Source: Candidatus Borrarchaeum weybense
GTDB lineage: Archaea > Asgardarchaeota > Sifarchaeia > Borrarchaeales > Borrarchaeaceae
Assembly (NCBI GenBank): GCA_019057385.1
Contig: JAHQJS010000004.1
Location: 1 to 64,000, forward strand
Reading direction: 5' to 3'
Length of the DNA stretch: 64,000 nt
Shown here: one piece after another, positions 25,367-34,472 of the stretch
Layout of the letters: every line of letters begins with the position of its first letter
Position numbering within the stretch: the first letter of the stretch is position 1
Made by a program: the position numbers and the translations under genes
The notes under the pieces: generated by a model
Seen by the model: the letters and a program-made list of their open reading frames with translations, nothing else
The model's database searches: none
What the model was told of the DNA's origin: nothing

Positions 25367-27634
25367 ATGGTCGCAGCTAAGATAAGCTTATCACAGATGA
25401 AATTAGATAACTGGCTCAAAGTTGTTCAGAAGGAAGAAAAGGGCACGATACTCGTGAGAACAAGTAGTGGACTTCTTGAGCCATTTAATCCCGATAAAAT
25501 TGTGAAATCATTATTAAAAGAAACTGCTTATGTATCAGAGCAATATTCTGATGTCCAACCACTAATTGTGACCGAAGCACGTGAGTTGGCCAAGAGTGTA
25601 AAGCGACACATAAAAAATCTTCCTTTTGTTTCTGCTCCCCTTATCAGAGAGTTAGTTTGCACTTTAATGCTGCTAAAAGCAAAGAAGGATCCCCGATATG
25701 CAGTTTATCGTAATTTCTACACCCGTGTTGGGACTCCCATTTATGATTATCTACAAATTATCCAAGGGGGAGGCTATGAAGCTAGAGAAAATGCTAATCT
25801 TCAGCCAAATCCAGAAACCGTTCACAAAAAGATTGCTGACAAAACTGCCAAAGATGCAAATATGTTAGCCGTGCTTCCACACGAAATTGGGGATGCACAT
25901 CTCACCAAACGGATTCATGTTCATGATTTAGAATATTTAGCGACTCGCCCTTTCTGTCAAAACTGGGATTTACGATATTTTCTTTATGGAGGTTTACTTC
26001 CCGATGGTACTGGACTGCATACAGCTGTAGCTGGCCCACCTAAGCACCCTGAAGTTGCACTTTTGCACTCTGTAAAGGTAATGGCTGCAGGGCAGACAAA
26101 TTTTGCTGGTGGGCAAGGTCTGTATAATTATCCAGTCTATATGGCACCTTATTTGAGAGGATTAAGTTATGATCACATAAAACAATTGGCGCAGATGTTG
26201 TTCTACGAAATTGGGCAAGCGTATGTTGCTCGTGGCGGACAATTGATGTTTGCGAGTTTGCAAATGCCACCTGGGGTGCCCGAAGTATATAGAGACTTGC
26301 CTGCAGTTATGCATGGCAAAGTATTGGAAGACACTTATGGAAACTATGAAGAAGAAGTGCAAAAATTTGTTCAAGCAGTTTTTGAAGTGGCATTAGAAGG
26401 GGACTACTGGCATAAACCCTTTGTGTTTCCGAAACTAGAAGTTCTCTATGACAAAGAATTCTTAGGAAAAGAATACGAGGATTATTATCGTTTAGTACAT
26501 GAAGTTGTTGCGAAATATGGAACTCCATACTTCGAGAACAGAATCCCAAGTTATAGAAGTGGTATCGGGGATAATGAGGTCAAAATAGGTTGTTATCAAT
26601 GCTGTGCATATGATCAAAGTACATCGGACAAGGAAGATCCTCAGTTTTGGGGCAAACTGTATTTTAAAGATGGAGCACATTTCAGCTGGGGCGCTTGGCA
26701 AGTAGTATCATTAAACGCACCGCAACATGCGTACCTTGCGAAAGGAGATGACGCACAACTATTTGAAGAACTGGAAAAGTCAATGAGGATGGCGTTACGC
26801 GTTTTCGCGATCAAAGAGCGCTGGATGAAGTCACAAATGAACAGAGGGCTCCTCCCCTTTATGACTCAGACTCCAAGAGTGAATGGACATTCCTTACCAC
26901 CGGCAGTAGATCATACCCAATTAAGGCACGTCTTTGGACTGGTTGGCGTCAACGAATTAGTTCAATATCACACGGGATATCAACTTCACGAGGATAATTC
27001 TGCACTCAGATTTGCCCTTAGATTCATAGTGGAAATGGAACGAATCAAAGAGATGTTACAGGAGGAAAGTGGACTACTATTAGCTTGTGCACGAACTCCC
27101 GCAGAAAGCACAGCGCAGAAAATGGCAATTTCAGACCTTGTTCATTTCAGGGAACAGGCAATACAAGTAGTAAAAGGCGACTTGAGTAGCATTGGAGCGA
27201 ATGGCACAAAAAATGTAGATCTTCCCGTGTATTACAGCAATGGAACCCATGTTACAGTAGACGCAGAAATCCCACTTTCAAAGAAGATGTCGATTGAAAA
27301 CAAATTTTTCCCAGCTCTTTCGGGAGGAAATATCTTTCACGTTTGGTTAGGCGAAGCACATCCCGACCCCGAAGCCTTGATGCAAGTAACACGCAGGATG
27401 TTTACTGAAACAGCAATCGGTTATATGGCTTATACAAAGGATATGAGCGTATGCCGGGAATGTAATTCAACATCTGGCGGTTTATTAGATCAGTGCCCAA
27501 TTTGCAATGGTCGAAACTTGGAATGGTATAGTAGGATAACTGGTTATTACCAAGCAGTAAGTGGTTGGAACGCAGGGAAAAAACAAGAACTAAAAGATCG
27601 ATATAGAATGAGGCAGCGTCAACTAGCCTCCTAG
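25367..27634 (+). CDS. nrdD: Anaerobic ribonucleoside-triphosphate reductase (class III)
   Basis: The enzyme reduces ribonucleotides to deoxyribonucleotides in the absence of oxygen. The 755-residue protein has an N-terminal ATP-cone (about residues 28-125, starting VRTSSGLLEPFNPDKI). The catalytic barrel follows, with IGCYQCCA holding candidate active-site cysteines near residue 408. Near the C-terminus are a four-cysteine zinc site (CRECN and CPICN) and the glycyl-radical segment SRITGYYQ, with Gly726 the radical site. An activase (NrdG) is required but not encoded nearby. A palindrome and TATA box precede the gene. Confidence 0.93.
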   Translation: MVAAKISLSQMKLDNWLKVVQKEEKGTILVRTSSGLLEPFNPDKIVKSLLKETAYVSEQYSDVQPLIVTEARELAKSVKRHIKNLPFVSAPLIRELVCTLMLLKAKKDPRYAVYRNFYTRVGTPIYDYLQIIQGGGYEARENANLQPNPETVHKKIADKTAKDANMLAVLPHEIGDAHLTKRIHVHDLEYLATRPFCQNWDLRYFLYGGLLPDGTGLHTAVAGPPKHPEVALLHSVKVMAAGQTNFAGGQGLYNYPVYMAPYLRGLSYDHIKQLAQMLFYEIGQAYVARGGQLMFASLQMPPGVPEVYRDLPAVMHGKVLEDTYGNYEEEVQKFVQAVFEVALEGDYWHKPFVFPKLEVLYDKEFLGKEYEDYYRLVHEVVAKYGTPYFENRIPSYRSGIGDNEVKIGCYQCCAYDQSTSDKEDPQFWGKLYFKDGAHFSWGAWQVVSLNAPQHAYLAKGDDAQLFEELEKSMRMALRVFAIKERWMKSQMNRGLLPFMTQTPRVNGHSLPPAVDHTQLRHVFGLVGVNELVQYHTGYQLHEDNSALRFALRFIVEMERIKEMLQEESGLLLACARTPAESTAQKMAISDLVHFREQAIQVVKGDLSSIGANGTKNVDLPVYYSNGTHVTVDAEIPLSKKMSIENKFFPALSGGNIFHVWLGEAHPDPEALMQVTRRMFTETAIGYMAYTKDMSVCRECNSTSGGLLDQCPICNGRNLEWYSRITGYYQAVSGWNAGKKQELKDRYRMRQRQLAS

Positions 27635-27850
27635 GGCGGAGCGATCCACCCCTTTCATCCACTCTTTTTTCAAATTTGGACATTTGTAGACGTTTTTTAT
27701 ATTTACTGCTGAGGAAATTGCATTTTTTCTCACAATACATGATTTAACAAATTCGAATGATTTTTCCGTAAATGGACACTGATATTGTCAAAAGCGAGGG
27801 AAAACAATAAATATTACGGAATAGTGAATTCTGTGAAAAGAGGGATAATT

Positions 27851-28222
27851 TTGAGCGAAGAAAAGAGATTAATTGACAGAATTCTCCAAATTCGAGATGC
27901 TGCTATTGAGGCAATAAAGGATATAGCTGAAAGATTAGTTGCTAAATATCAAGTCAGCCTACAGATTACAGGGAAAATAAGTGAGACAGGAGTAGACACT
28001 ACGTTTAATATAAATTTGGATGAAATTCAGAAGCTTACAATAGAAGGAGAGAGACGAAGAGTCCTTGAAAGACTTATCACTCGGATTAAGAAAAGGCTAG
28101 AAGGTTTCGATGAATCACTGTTACAGGATGTTATGGAAATGGAGAATATGTCACTTTCATTCGGTATTAAAATTCCATTTGTTGCTGAAGGTTGTATAAA
28201 CATCTACATCTATAAAAAATAA
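27851..28222 (+). CDS. Conserved-looking hypothetical protein
   Basis: I do not recognise this 123-residue protein. Residues 1-35 form a charged amphipathic helix, and several short strands with ITGKISETGVDTTFNINLDEIQKL follow; the C-terminus has IPFVAEGCINIYIYK. No catalytic motif or membrane segment is visible. I start it at the TTG at 27851, which has AGGGA about 6 bases upstream; the frame is open back to 27785. It follows nrdD in the same direction after about 215 bases and converges with the FGGY kinase gene. Confidence 0.55.
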   Translation: MSEEKRLIDRILQIRDAAIEAIKDIAERLVAKYQVSLQITGKISETGVDTTFNINLDEIQKLTIEGERRRVLERLITRIKKRLEGFDESLLQDVMEMENMSLSFGIKIPFVAEGCINIYIYKK

Positions 28223-28230
28223 GAATTCTA

Positions 28231-28264
28231 CCTGAAAAATGGTGTATCTCTAGCGTCTTTCAGG
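28231..28264. terminator. Hairpin between two converging genes
   Basis: CCTGAAA at 28231-28237 pairs with TTTCAGG at 28258-28264. It stands between the ends of the hypothetical gene and the FGGY kinase gene. It may mark the 3' ends of both transcripts; no long T run follows. Confidence 0.3.
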
Positions 28265-28283
28265 AAGAAAACAATCTTTGAAA

Positions 28284-29852
28284 TTATGTACCCAACTGAA
28301 ATTGCGATATCTCTTTGAAGATATCATTGAGCGCCCAATACGTCTTTTTATACGTCTTGTAGAGTTTTGTATAGGTGTCTAAATTCTTTTCATCTGGCAT
28401 TAGGACTTCTTCTTTGAATTTTACGAATTTCTGTACTGCATCATCCACTGATTTGTATAATTTCACTCCTACTGCAGCGAGTACAATTGCCCCTATGGTT
28501 GAAACGTCTTCACTTACGGGTGATACAATAGGTTTTCCTAGAGTGTCGGCTTTGATCTTTCTCCAAAGTGCACTCCGAGAGCCTCCACCAGTAGCAATTA
28601 TTTTACTTACAGGAAAGCCTAATTCCTCGAATCGCTCGATAACATCACGGGCATAATACGTACTGCCTTCCATAATCGCTCGTGCAAAGTGTGCTCTGGT
28701 ATGTCCAAGAGTGAAACCAAGAAATGTACCTCGTGCAGTCGAACTCCATTCTGGTGTTATAGATCCTGTGGTCCAAGGAAGGAATATGAGTCCTTCACTA
28801 CCAGGCGGGATCGCCGCTGCCTTTTCATCTATGATCCAATAAGGATCGACCTCTTTACCTGGTTCGCTTAATCTTTCGGCTTCTCTTATTTCTTCATGCG
28901 AAAATTGGTCTCTGAACCAGCGAAGATTGGCTCCTACAGCCATTCCAGGACTTTCTAAAATCCATCGCTTTGGGTCGCCATGATTGTGCATCTCAAGTAC
29001 TTCGTTTGGATCTATGACAGACTCATCTATCGAAATAAGGATTGGTTCGGCACCACCTGTGATGTCACAGACTTCACCACTCTGCAAAGCACCTGCACCT
29101 ACAACCGCAACCTCCTCATCTCCACCTCCGGCTACTACTGGAGTTCCTGGTTTTAGCCCCATCTCATTAGCTACTTCAGAACTAATTTCGCCAATGACTT
29201 CTGTCGAAGGCACTACATCAGGTAATATACCAAAATCTATACCAGTTTCGCTCACAATTTTTTCTGACCAGATCCTCTTATGTACATTCCAGACCAACGT
29301 GCAAGAGGCAAGTGTATACTCGGTAACGAATCTCCCTGTCAATTTTAGTAAAATGAAATCATTCGGGTTCAAGATTTTATGCGTTTTACCGTAGATTTCA
29401 GGTTCAAATTCTTTTAACCATAAGATCTTAGGTAATATATGATAAGAGTCGATTGTAAGTCCAGTAATTTCATGGAGTTCTTTACCATTATCACCAAATA
29501 TTTCCCTTAATTCTTTAGCTTGGTCATCCGATCGCCTATCTAAATAAAGTATCGAGTTGTAAAGCGGTTCACCATTCTTATCAACAGCTGTACAACCATC
29601 AGTCTGACTATCTGAAACGACAGCCGCGATATCTGCATTATTAATGCCACTTTTTTCAACTGCCTTTCTAACCGTAGTCTTAGCGGCTTCCCACCAAAGA
29701 TTTGGATCCGTTTCAGCCCAGATGGGTAATGGAGTTAAAACAGGATAATCTTGGGATGCAGCCGAACTTATAACTCTGCCTTCATCATTACAAATTGTTA
29801 CTTTAAGTCCAGTTGTTCCAACATCTATGGCAACAAGATAACAAGAAGACAT
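28284..29852 (-). CDS. FGGY-family carbohydrate kinase (xylulokinase-like)
   Basis: The 522-residue product starts with the phosphate-binding AIDVGTTGLKVTI segment and has the two actin-like ATPase domains of FGGY kinases. VAGGGDEEVAVVGAGA near residue 245 and ATGGGSRSALWRKIKADTLGKP near residue 425 are the hallmark motifs of the second domain. It resembles xylulokinases, but substrates vary widely in the family. I place the start at 29852 because GAGGGAG precedes that ATG; the frame is open to 29933. It is divergent from a hydroxyacid dehydrogenase gene, and a TIM-barrel gene follows nearby, which suggests a sugar or sugar-acid pathway. Confidence 0.87.
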   Translation of the reverse strand: MSSCYLVAIDVGTTGLKVTICNDEGRVISSAASQDYPVLTPLPIWAETDPNLWWEAAKTTVRKAVEKSGINNADIAAVVSDSQTDGCTAVDKNGEPLYNSILYLDRRSDDQAKELREIFGDNGKELHEITGLTIDSYHILPKILWLKEFEPEIYGKTHKILNPNDFILLKLTGRFVTEYTLASCTLVWNVHKRIWSEKIVSETGIDFGILPDVVPSTEVIGEISSEVANEMGLKPGTPVVAGGGDEEVAVVGAGALQSGEVCDITGGAEPILISIDESVIDPNEVLEMHNHGDPKRWILESPGMAVGANLRWFRDQFSHEEIREAERLSEPGKEVDPYWIIDEKAAAIPPGSEGLIFLPWTTGSITPEWSSTARGTFLGFTLGHTRAHFARAIMEGSTYYARDVIERFEELGFPVSKIIATGGGSRSALWRKIKADTLGKPIVSPVSEDVSTIGAIVLAAVGVKLYKSVDDAVQKFVKFKEEVLMPDEKNLDTYTKLYKTYKKTYWALNDIFKEISQFQLGT

Positions 29853-29905
29853 GGATACTCCCTCACTGGTTATTAAGCTCATTATATCGTGAGGATCATA
29901 TATAA

Positions 29906-29944
29906 TACAATCTACAATACAATCTACAATCAATCTACAATCTA
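29906..29944. repeat. Short CAATCTA tandem repeat in a divergent promoter region
   Basis: The heptamer CAATCTA occurs four times in 40 bases between the kinase and dehydrogenase genes, with spacings that are not fully regular. It may reflect replication slippage or act as a binding array. It lies where both promoters would be. Confidence 0.6.
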
Positions 29945-29960
29945 ATTTATGGTGAAGAAA

Positions 29961-31022
29961 ATGAAAATACTCATTGCTGGAGATGATTTCACACCAGCGT
30001 TGATGTTTAAAGAAGAAATAGAAAAAAAACTCGCGCCTTTAGGGAAGGATTTGGATTTTGAATTTTTTGATATTGAAATAGATGAAAAATCTGTCGTCAA
30101 AGGACTACCAGGGATAAAGGAATATTTTGGAACCCCACAAGAGATAATAGATAAAATCAATGGCGTAGAGATTCTGGTCATCACATTTGCTCCGATCACA
30201 GAAGAAGTATTGGAGGCCGCAGACAAATTGCGAGTTATAGGATGCGGACGGGGTGGTCCAGTTAACGTTGATGTTGGTGCTGCGACTAAGCGAGGTATAC
30301 CCGTTTTAAATACCCCTGGAAGAAATGCGGATGCAGTTGCTGATTTTACTCTTGGTTTGATCATTGCTTTAGTTCGAAATATTGTGACAGCTCATAATTG
30401 GATTAAAAAGGGTGACTGGGTGACTCCTCGAGAAGACACATTTGAAAAACCGACAGGACCTGAATTGAATGGTCGGGTTTTAGGATTACTCGGGGTAGGA
30501 GCTGTAGGAGCATTAGTCGCGAAAAGAGCGAAACCGTTTGGTTTAGATGTTTGGGGATACGACCCATTCATTCCAAAAGAACGGTTCGATGAAATTGGCG
30601 TACGAAAAATGGAAGACATAAATGAATTGATTAAAGGAGCAGATATTATCAGTGTGCACGCGAGGCTTCCAAAAGGCTCAAAACCACTCATTTCATCAAG
30701 AGAATTTGATAAAATGAAAGCAACAGCGTACTTGATAAACACTGCAAGATCTGTTTGCGTAGATCAAGAAGCACTGGTGAACGCACTGCAGGATAAAAAG
30801 ATAGCAGGCGCCGCGTTAGATGTCTACAACACAGAGCCAATGGATTATCCTAATGATCCATTATTAAAACTAGATAATATACTACTTACTCCTCATGCCG
30901 CAGGTGTGTCTAATGATATTCCCCGCAGAACTGGAATGATGATCGCTGAAGGACTAAGGCAATTTCTAAGTCAGGGGACCGCACCTTACGTGGTCAATCG
31001 TGAAGTTTTAAAAGGACAATAA
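29961..31022 (+). CDS. D-isomer 2-hydroxyacid dehydrogenase (phosphoglycerate dehydrogenase-like)
   Basis: This protein of about 353 residues has the NAD-binding motif LGVGAVG near residue 182, followed by WGYDPF at the end of the second strand. The catalytic arginine and histidine fit HARLPKGS near 236 and LLTPHAAG near 315. It is related to SerA, but there is no ACT regulatory domain. Its place beside an FGGY kinase suggests oxidation or reduction of a sugar-derived hydroxyacid rather than serine synthesis. The ATG at 29961 follows GGTGA; the frame also has an ATG at 29949. Confidence 0.85.
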   Translation: MKILIAGDDFTPALMFKEEIEKKLAPLGKDLDFEFFDIEIDEKSVVKGLPGIKEYFGTPQEIIDKINGVEILVITFAPITEEVLEAADKLRVIGCGRGGPVNVDVGAATKRGIPVLNTPGRNADAVADFTLGLIIALVRNIVTAHNWIKKGDWVTPREDTFEKPTGPELNGRVLGLLGVGAVGALVAKRAKPFGLDVWGYDPFIPKERFDEIGVRKMEDINELIKGADIISVHARLPKGSKPLISSREFDKMKATAYLINTARSVCVDQEALVNALQDKKIAGAALDVYNTEPMDYPNDPLLKLDNILLTPHAAGVSNDIPRRTGMMIAEGLRQFLSQGTAPYVVNREVLKGQ

Positions 31023-31040
31023 AGGCGTAGAAGCGCCTTT
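31021..31040 (+). terminator. Hairpin terminator candidate after the dehydrogenase gene
   Basis: AAAGGCG at 31021-31027 pairs with CGCCTTT at 31034-31040 around a six-base loop, starting at the stop codon, and T-rich sequence follows. It sits between converging genes and could end transcripts from both sides. Confidence 0.45.
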
Positions 31041-31059
31041 CTTACTTTTGCTTTTAGTA

Positions 31060-31737
31060 TCACTTTAATACTTCAAGGACTGCGTTTATATTTTCTTTGA
31101 TTGTATCGCCTGGAACAAAAATACCGTCTTGTATTGCGCCGCCGATTGTAAAAGTCCATACGTCAAGTTCTTTCATTTTTTCAATACGTTCATAACTGTT
31201 AATACTGCCTGCTATAATTAATGGGAGTCCTACGGCTTTTTGAACTTCTTGTATGAGTAATGGGACTTCTGACGCAGGTTCACGTCTATAAGCTAAAAGG
31301 TTGATGCCGGCAATGCCCTTTTTCTTCACCATTTTGCCTTCTTTTGCTATTTCTTCGATACTACCCTCAAGAATGCAGGGATGCCCTACAATCTGTCCGA
31401 TATATGGAAAAAATTCTATTTCGGTTCCGGCAAGCGCCTGCATAGAAGAATCAATAAATGTTCCGCCGCACACAAAATCAACCCCTAGGTCCACAGCCAT
31501 TTTTGTCGATCTAAGATTCAATTCTTCCGACTCGCTTACGATTTCGATAAATATTTCCATGTCCGTTTCACGTAATTTTGCCATTAAAGTCTTGTACTTA
31601 TCAACAGGAAGACCACCTTCTTGAGGATCTTTGAATCCAATATATCTAAGATTAGTATCCATTATCTCATCTACGACTTCAAGCGCATTCGGTATAGTTA
31701 CATCATCTTTTGTCAACATGTAAATTAGATCTGTCAT
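31060..31737 (-). CDS. TIM-barrel protein of unknown specificity
   Basis: The 225-residue product has the strand-loop pattern of a TIM barrel: IGFKDPQEGG near residue 33, FIEIVSES near 62, VDFVCGGTF near 87, PLIIAGSINSY near 174 and FTIGGAI near 198. The last two resemble phosphate-binding loops of epimerases and aldolases such as NanE or HisA relatives. I could not assign a reaction. The ATG at 31737 follows GGAGG; the frame is open back to 31770. The gene start overlaps the end of the upstream membrane glycosyltransferase gene by about 35 bases. Confidence 0.7.
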   Translation of the reverse strand: MTDLIYMLTKDDVTIPNALEVVDEIMDTNLRYIGFKDPQEGGLPVDKYKTLMAKLRETDMEIFIEIVSESEELNLRSTKMAVDLGVDFVCGGTFIDSSMQALAGTEIEFFPYIGQIVGHPCILEGSIEEIAKEGKMVKKKGIAGINLLAYRREPASEVPLLIQEVQKAVGLPLIIAGSINSYERIEKMKELDVWTFTIGGAIQDGIFVPGDTIKENINAVLEVLK

Positions 31738-32763
31738 TTGAAATACCTCCAAAATTAGATTTAGCATCAATTTCTCTTTTAAATTTTAAATTTTTTAGAA
31801 TCGTGATAATGAAGAAGGGCACAGACCAAACGAAATATTGTTTAAAGGTAATCCAATAAAATGAAATCGCTACAATGAAAACCAGAAAGCCAATTAAATA
31901 GATATCAAACCTTCTAAATTTGATGTAGACAATTATAAGCATCAGACACAGACTTATTACGCTTACAATTGTGGAATAAGGTCTCTGAATTTGACCGAAG
32001 ATACCATATCCTGGATGCCCAGCAGGTCCTCTACCCAATACGTTGTAGGTTAAAGACTGAAAATAATCAAATGGTGTAAGTAGAAAGGGTAGGCTTAGAA
32101 TTAAAAATAAGCCAATGATAATTAAAAGATTCCGAACGCGATTGCGCGATTTATAAAGGAAAATAGGTAAGATCAGAATAGGCACAGGTTTAATCATCGT
32201 ACTTATAGTAAAGAGAATAGTAGCCTCTATTTCGTTTCCTTTTTCTAGCCAGAAAAATGCAAGCAACAAAATAGTAACATAACTACCTCATATTTTGCAT
32301 TAGTGCTACTATTGAGAACAAATGGATTAAAAACCCAAATTGCTAAGCCAAGAAAAGAATTCCAAAACTGTCCATTGTCTAAAATTTTGTAAATAACTAG
32401 TCCGGTCAATATATCCATGCAAAATAGAAAATAATGTGTTATTGTTAAATGAGGCACACCAACCAGTGTACTGATGATATACAATGCTGCTGATAAATAA
32501 AGATGTAATGAAGGTTTTGATGTGTAAGCTGTTGTTCCAAAAACAGCATAGACATTGTTTCCTGCAATGAATTCTTTTGCTGCAGCATGAAGTGCTGGAA
32601 AATCATCTGGGGTTGGAGGTTTGTAACGAATCACGAGTAATCTAAAGATGAAAGCTGTAACACAACAAATACTAATTGCAAAAAGTCGGAAGAGTTTATT
32701 CGAGATAATATAATCCAGAAATAATTCTACTTTTAATACAATTTCCGAAAGAGCAGTCTTCAT
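31703..32763 (-). pseudogene. GT-C membrane glycosyltransferase split by a one-base frameshift
   Basis: Two overlapping frames, 32245-32763 and 31703-32269, encode the two halves of one multi-spanning protein of about 353 residues. The join lies at a TTTT run near 32265-32268 on the minus strand. Adding one T would restore a continuous product with ten or so hydrophobic segments. The N-terminal half has the outside-facing loop with PPTPDDFPAL and TSKPSLHLYL, as in polyprenyl-phosphate mannosyltransferases. Loss of one base in a homopolymer is a common sequencing error, but a real mutation is possible. Confidence 0.65.
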
Positions 32764-32883
32764 TTGTTGAACGATTCTGTCAGCTCACATTGATTGTCGG
32801 AAGTGTAACAACTGTATATAAGAATAGTGGCTGCTTCTTCTACTATCACTTATTTTGAACAATTAACCTGTAAAGAGAATATT

Positions 32884-33651
32884 CTACGTTTTTCCTTTAA
32901 AGCACGGAAAGAACCAGATATTACCACCTGAATAACTAGAGTCATATCTAGCAATATCAGCAGCAGTCAGTTCTTTAAGGGCACGTTCAGCACGTTCTTT
33001 TGACCAACCTGCTTGCATGACGTCTGCCAGTGTCAACCAACCTTTTTCTGCTGCAAGATTAAGAATCTCTCGGAGATCATCACTTAGAGCAACATCAACA
33101 AATTCCACAAGCTTAACACCAGATTTCAGCTTTTTTATCCCGGGAATTACTTTTTGTTTCTCAAGTTTCTTTACCGTTTTTTCAACATCTTGAAGCGAAC
33201 TCTTCACACCCATTGTTTTTAATTCCGCCAAGAGTTCTGCAATAGAGACAAAACCTCCTGTCTCGTCTAACTTGTTCTCCCCAATCAACAAGATTTTTTC
33301 AGAGAGTTTATCAAAGTATTTTCCTTTGAAAAGTAAAGGTTTGGCTAGTTTTTCACCAGGAAGCATTGGAGACAATCCTGCTTCGCTTCTCATTTTTCTA
33401 TATTTTTCAAGAACTGCAGTTGGCATGTTGCATACATCAGCTCCAAACTCTTTTTCAATTCTTTCTAAGCCGTTCTTCAACTCTGCAATTCTTTCCAAGT
33501 CTCCTTCTAGTTCTTGGAACTCAAGTTTTTTTTCAAATCCTCTGTATGCATCTTCCATTGGTGAAGATTTATCGATTTTATTACCACATTTAGAACAAAA
33601 TTTTGCATCCTCTGGAAGTGGTGTACCACATTTAGGACAGAATTGGCTCAA
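32884..33651 (-). CDS. ESCRT-II subunit, EAP30/Vps22-like, with N-terminal zinc ribbon
   Basis: The 255-residue product starts with a CPKC...CSKC zinc ribbon (residues 4-21). A helical part follows with RKMRSEAGLSPM, which matches the conserved DMCATIGVDPL region of human SNF8/Vps22. Two winged helices make up the C-terminal half. The segment ILNLAAEKGWLTLADV, the WSKERAERAL helix and the closing GNIWFFPCF correspond closely to the LAEKNGYVT, WETERARQVL and HYWLPALF positions of SNF8. ESCRT-II bridges cargo recognition and ESCRT-III at membranes. The start at 33651 follows an AAGGGATG site. An ESCRT-III-like gene is adjacent. Confidence 0.82.
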   Translation of the reverse strand: MSQFCPKCGTPLPEDAKFCSKCGNKIDKSSPMEDAYRGFEKKLEFQELEGDLERIAELKNGLERIEKEFGADVCNMPTAVLEKYRKMRSEAGLSPMLPGEKLAKPLLFKGKYFDKLSEKILLIGENKLDETGGFVSIAELLAELKTMGVKSSLQDVEKTVKKLEKQKVIPGIKKLKSGVKLVEFVDVALSDDLREILNLAAEKGWLTLADVMQAGWSKERAERALKELTAADIARYDSSYSGGNIWFFPCFKGKT

Positions 33652-33706
33652 TAAAACATCCCTTCTTTGTATAAACAATCAATAAGGAATTCTTTTCGGA
33701 GAGTAA

Positions 33707-34303
33707 CTATAATTCAGTTTCTTTTTCTTTTTTAGCGGTATCCCGATTTTCTTTGTTTAAATCTTTCATTTCTTCTGATTGGACAGAGTTGGATTCTATT
33801 TCCTGAGAAGGTTCCTCAAGAACGTCAGATTCTATAATTTCTTCCATAAGAGGCGAGGGCAATCCTTGAGTGTCAATCCCTGCTGGAAGGGTGCCAAGTT
33901 TTTCATCAGCCTCTTTTGTTTGTGCAATATGTTGTTCAAGGTTGCTCACAATACCTAATACCTTGGCTGGATCGATGTCTTCAGAAGAAGCTGTTGTTCT
34001 TAAGAGCGCTGAAATCTCAGGTGCCACGATTAAGTAATCTACAAGACTTTCAGCACGGTTGAGTTTGAAAATCTCCTTTTTTATCTCACTTTGTTCGTCT
34101 GTTATTAGTTGACATTCTTCAAGGAGTCTAATAGCTACCTCTTTGTCACCTGCCATTTTAGCTTCTTGTGCGGCTGTGTATTTTGTTCGAAACTGTTTTT
34201 CCAATTGTGCTCTTCGTTTTTCTAACTGGGCAATAGCCTTTTTTAAGGCTACTTGCAGTCGAAATTGTCTTGTCGCGCCGCCTTGTTTTTTCCAAATTCC
34301 CAT
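33707..34303 (-). CDS. ESCRT-III-like protein (Snf7/CHMP family)
   Basis: This 198-residue protein has the basic first helix and long coiled coil of ESCRT-III: a short MGIWKK start, then LQVALKKAIAQLEKRRAQLEKQ and further helices with the AKMAGDKEVAIRLLEE pattern seen in CHMP proteins. Residues after about 150 are acidic and disordered-looking. It is shorter than most eukaryotic members, and no MIM motif could be recognised with confidence. Such proteins polymerise on membranes in division and vesicle budding. The ATG at 34303 follows AAGGGA. It lies 55 bases upstream of the ESCRT-II gene, so the two are probably cotranscribed. No Vps4 ATPase gene is in the window. Confidence 0.72.
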   Translation of the reverse strand: MGIWKKQGGATRQFRLQVALKKAIAQLEKRRAQLEKQFRTKYTAAQEAKMAGDKEVAIRLLEECQLITDEQSEIKKEIFKLNRAESLVDYLIVAPEISALLRTTASSEDIDPAKVLGIVSNLEQHIAQTKEADEKLGTLPAGIDTQGLPSPLMEEIIESDVLEEPSQEIESNSVQSEEMKDLNKENRDTAKKEKETEL

Positions 34304-34472
34304 CGAGATTCCCTTACTCAGTTTTCTCAATAAAAATCAGCACACGGACATTAATAAAAGTTTGTTAGATTTAATTGAGAAATTAGCTTCTACGTTAGAA
34401 TAAATACTCTACAGAATCATTTAAACCGCAATAATTCAATATTCAGAGCGCTTATGCGAAATTAGCTAGATA

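Noticed and set aside
26040..26701. Several minus-strand frames inside nrdD
   Set aside because: They overlap a strongly conserved gene and are mutually overlapping, as expected of antisense shadows.
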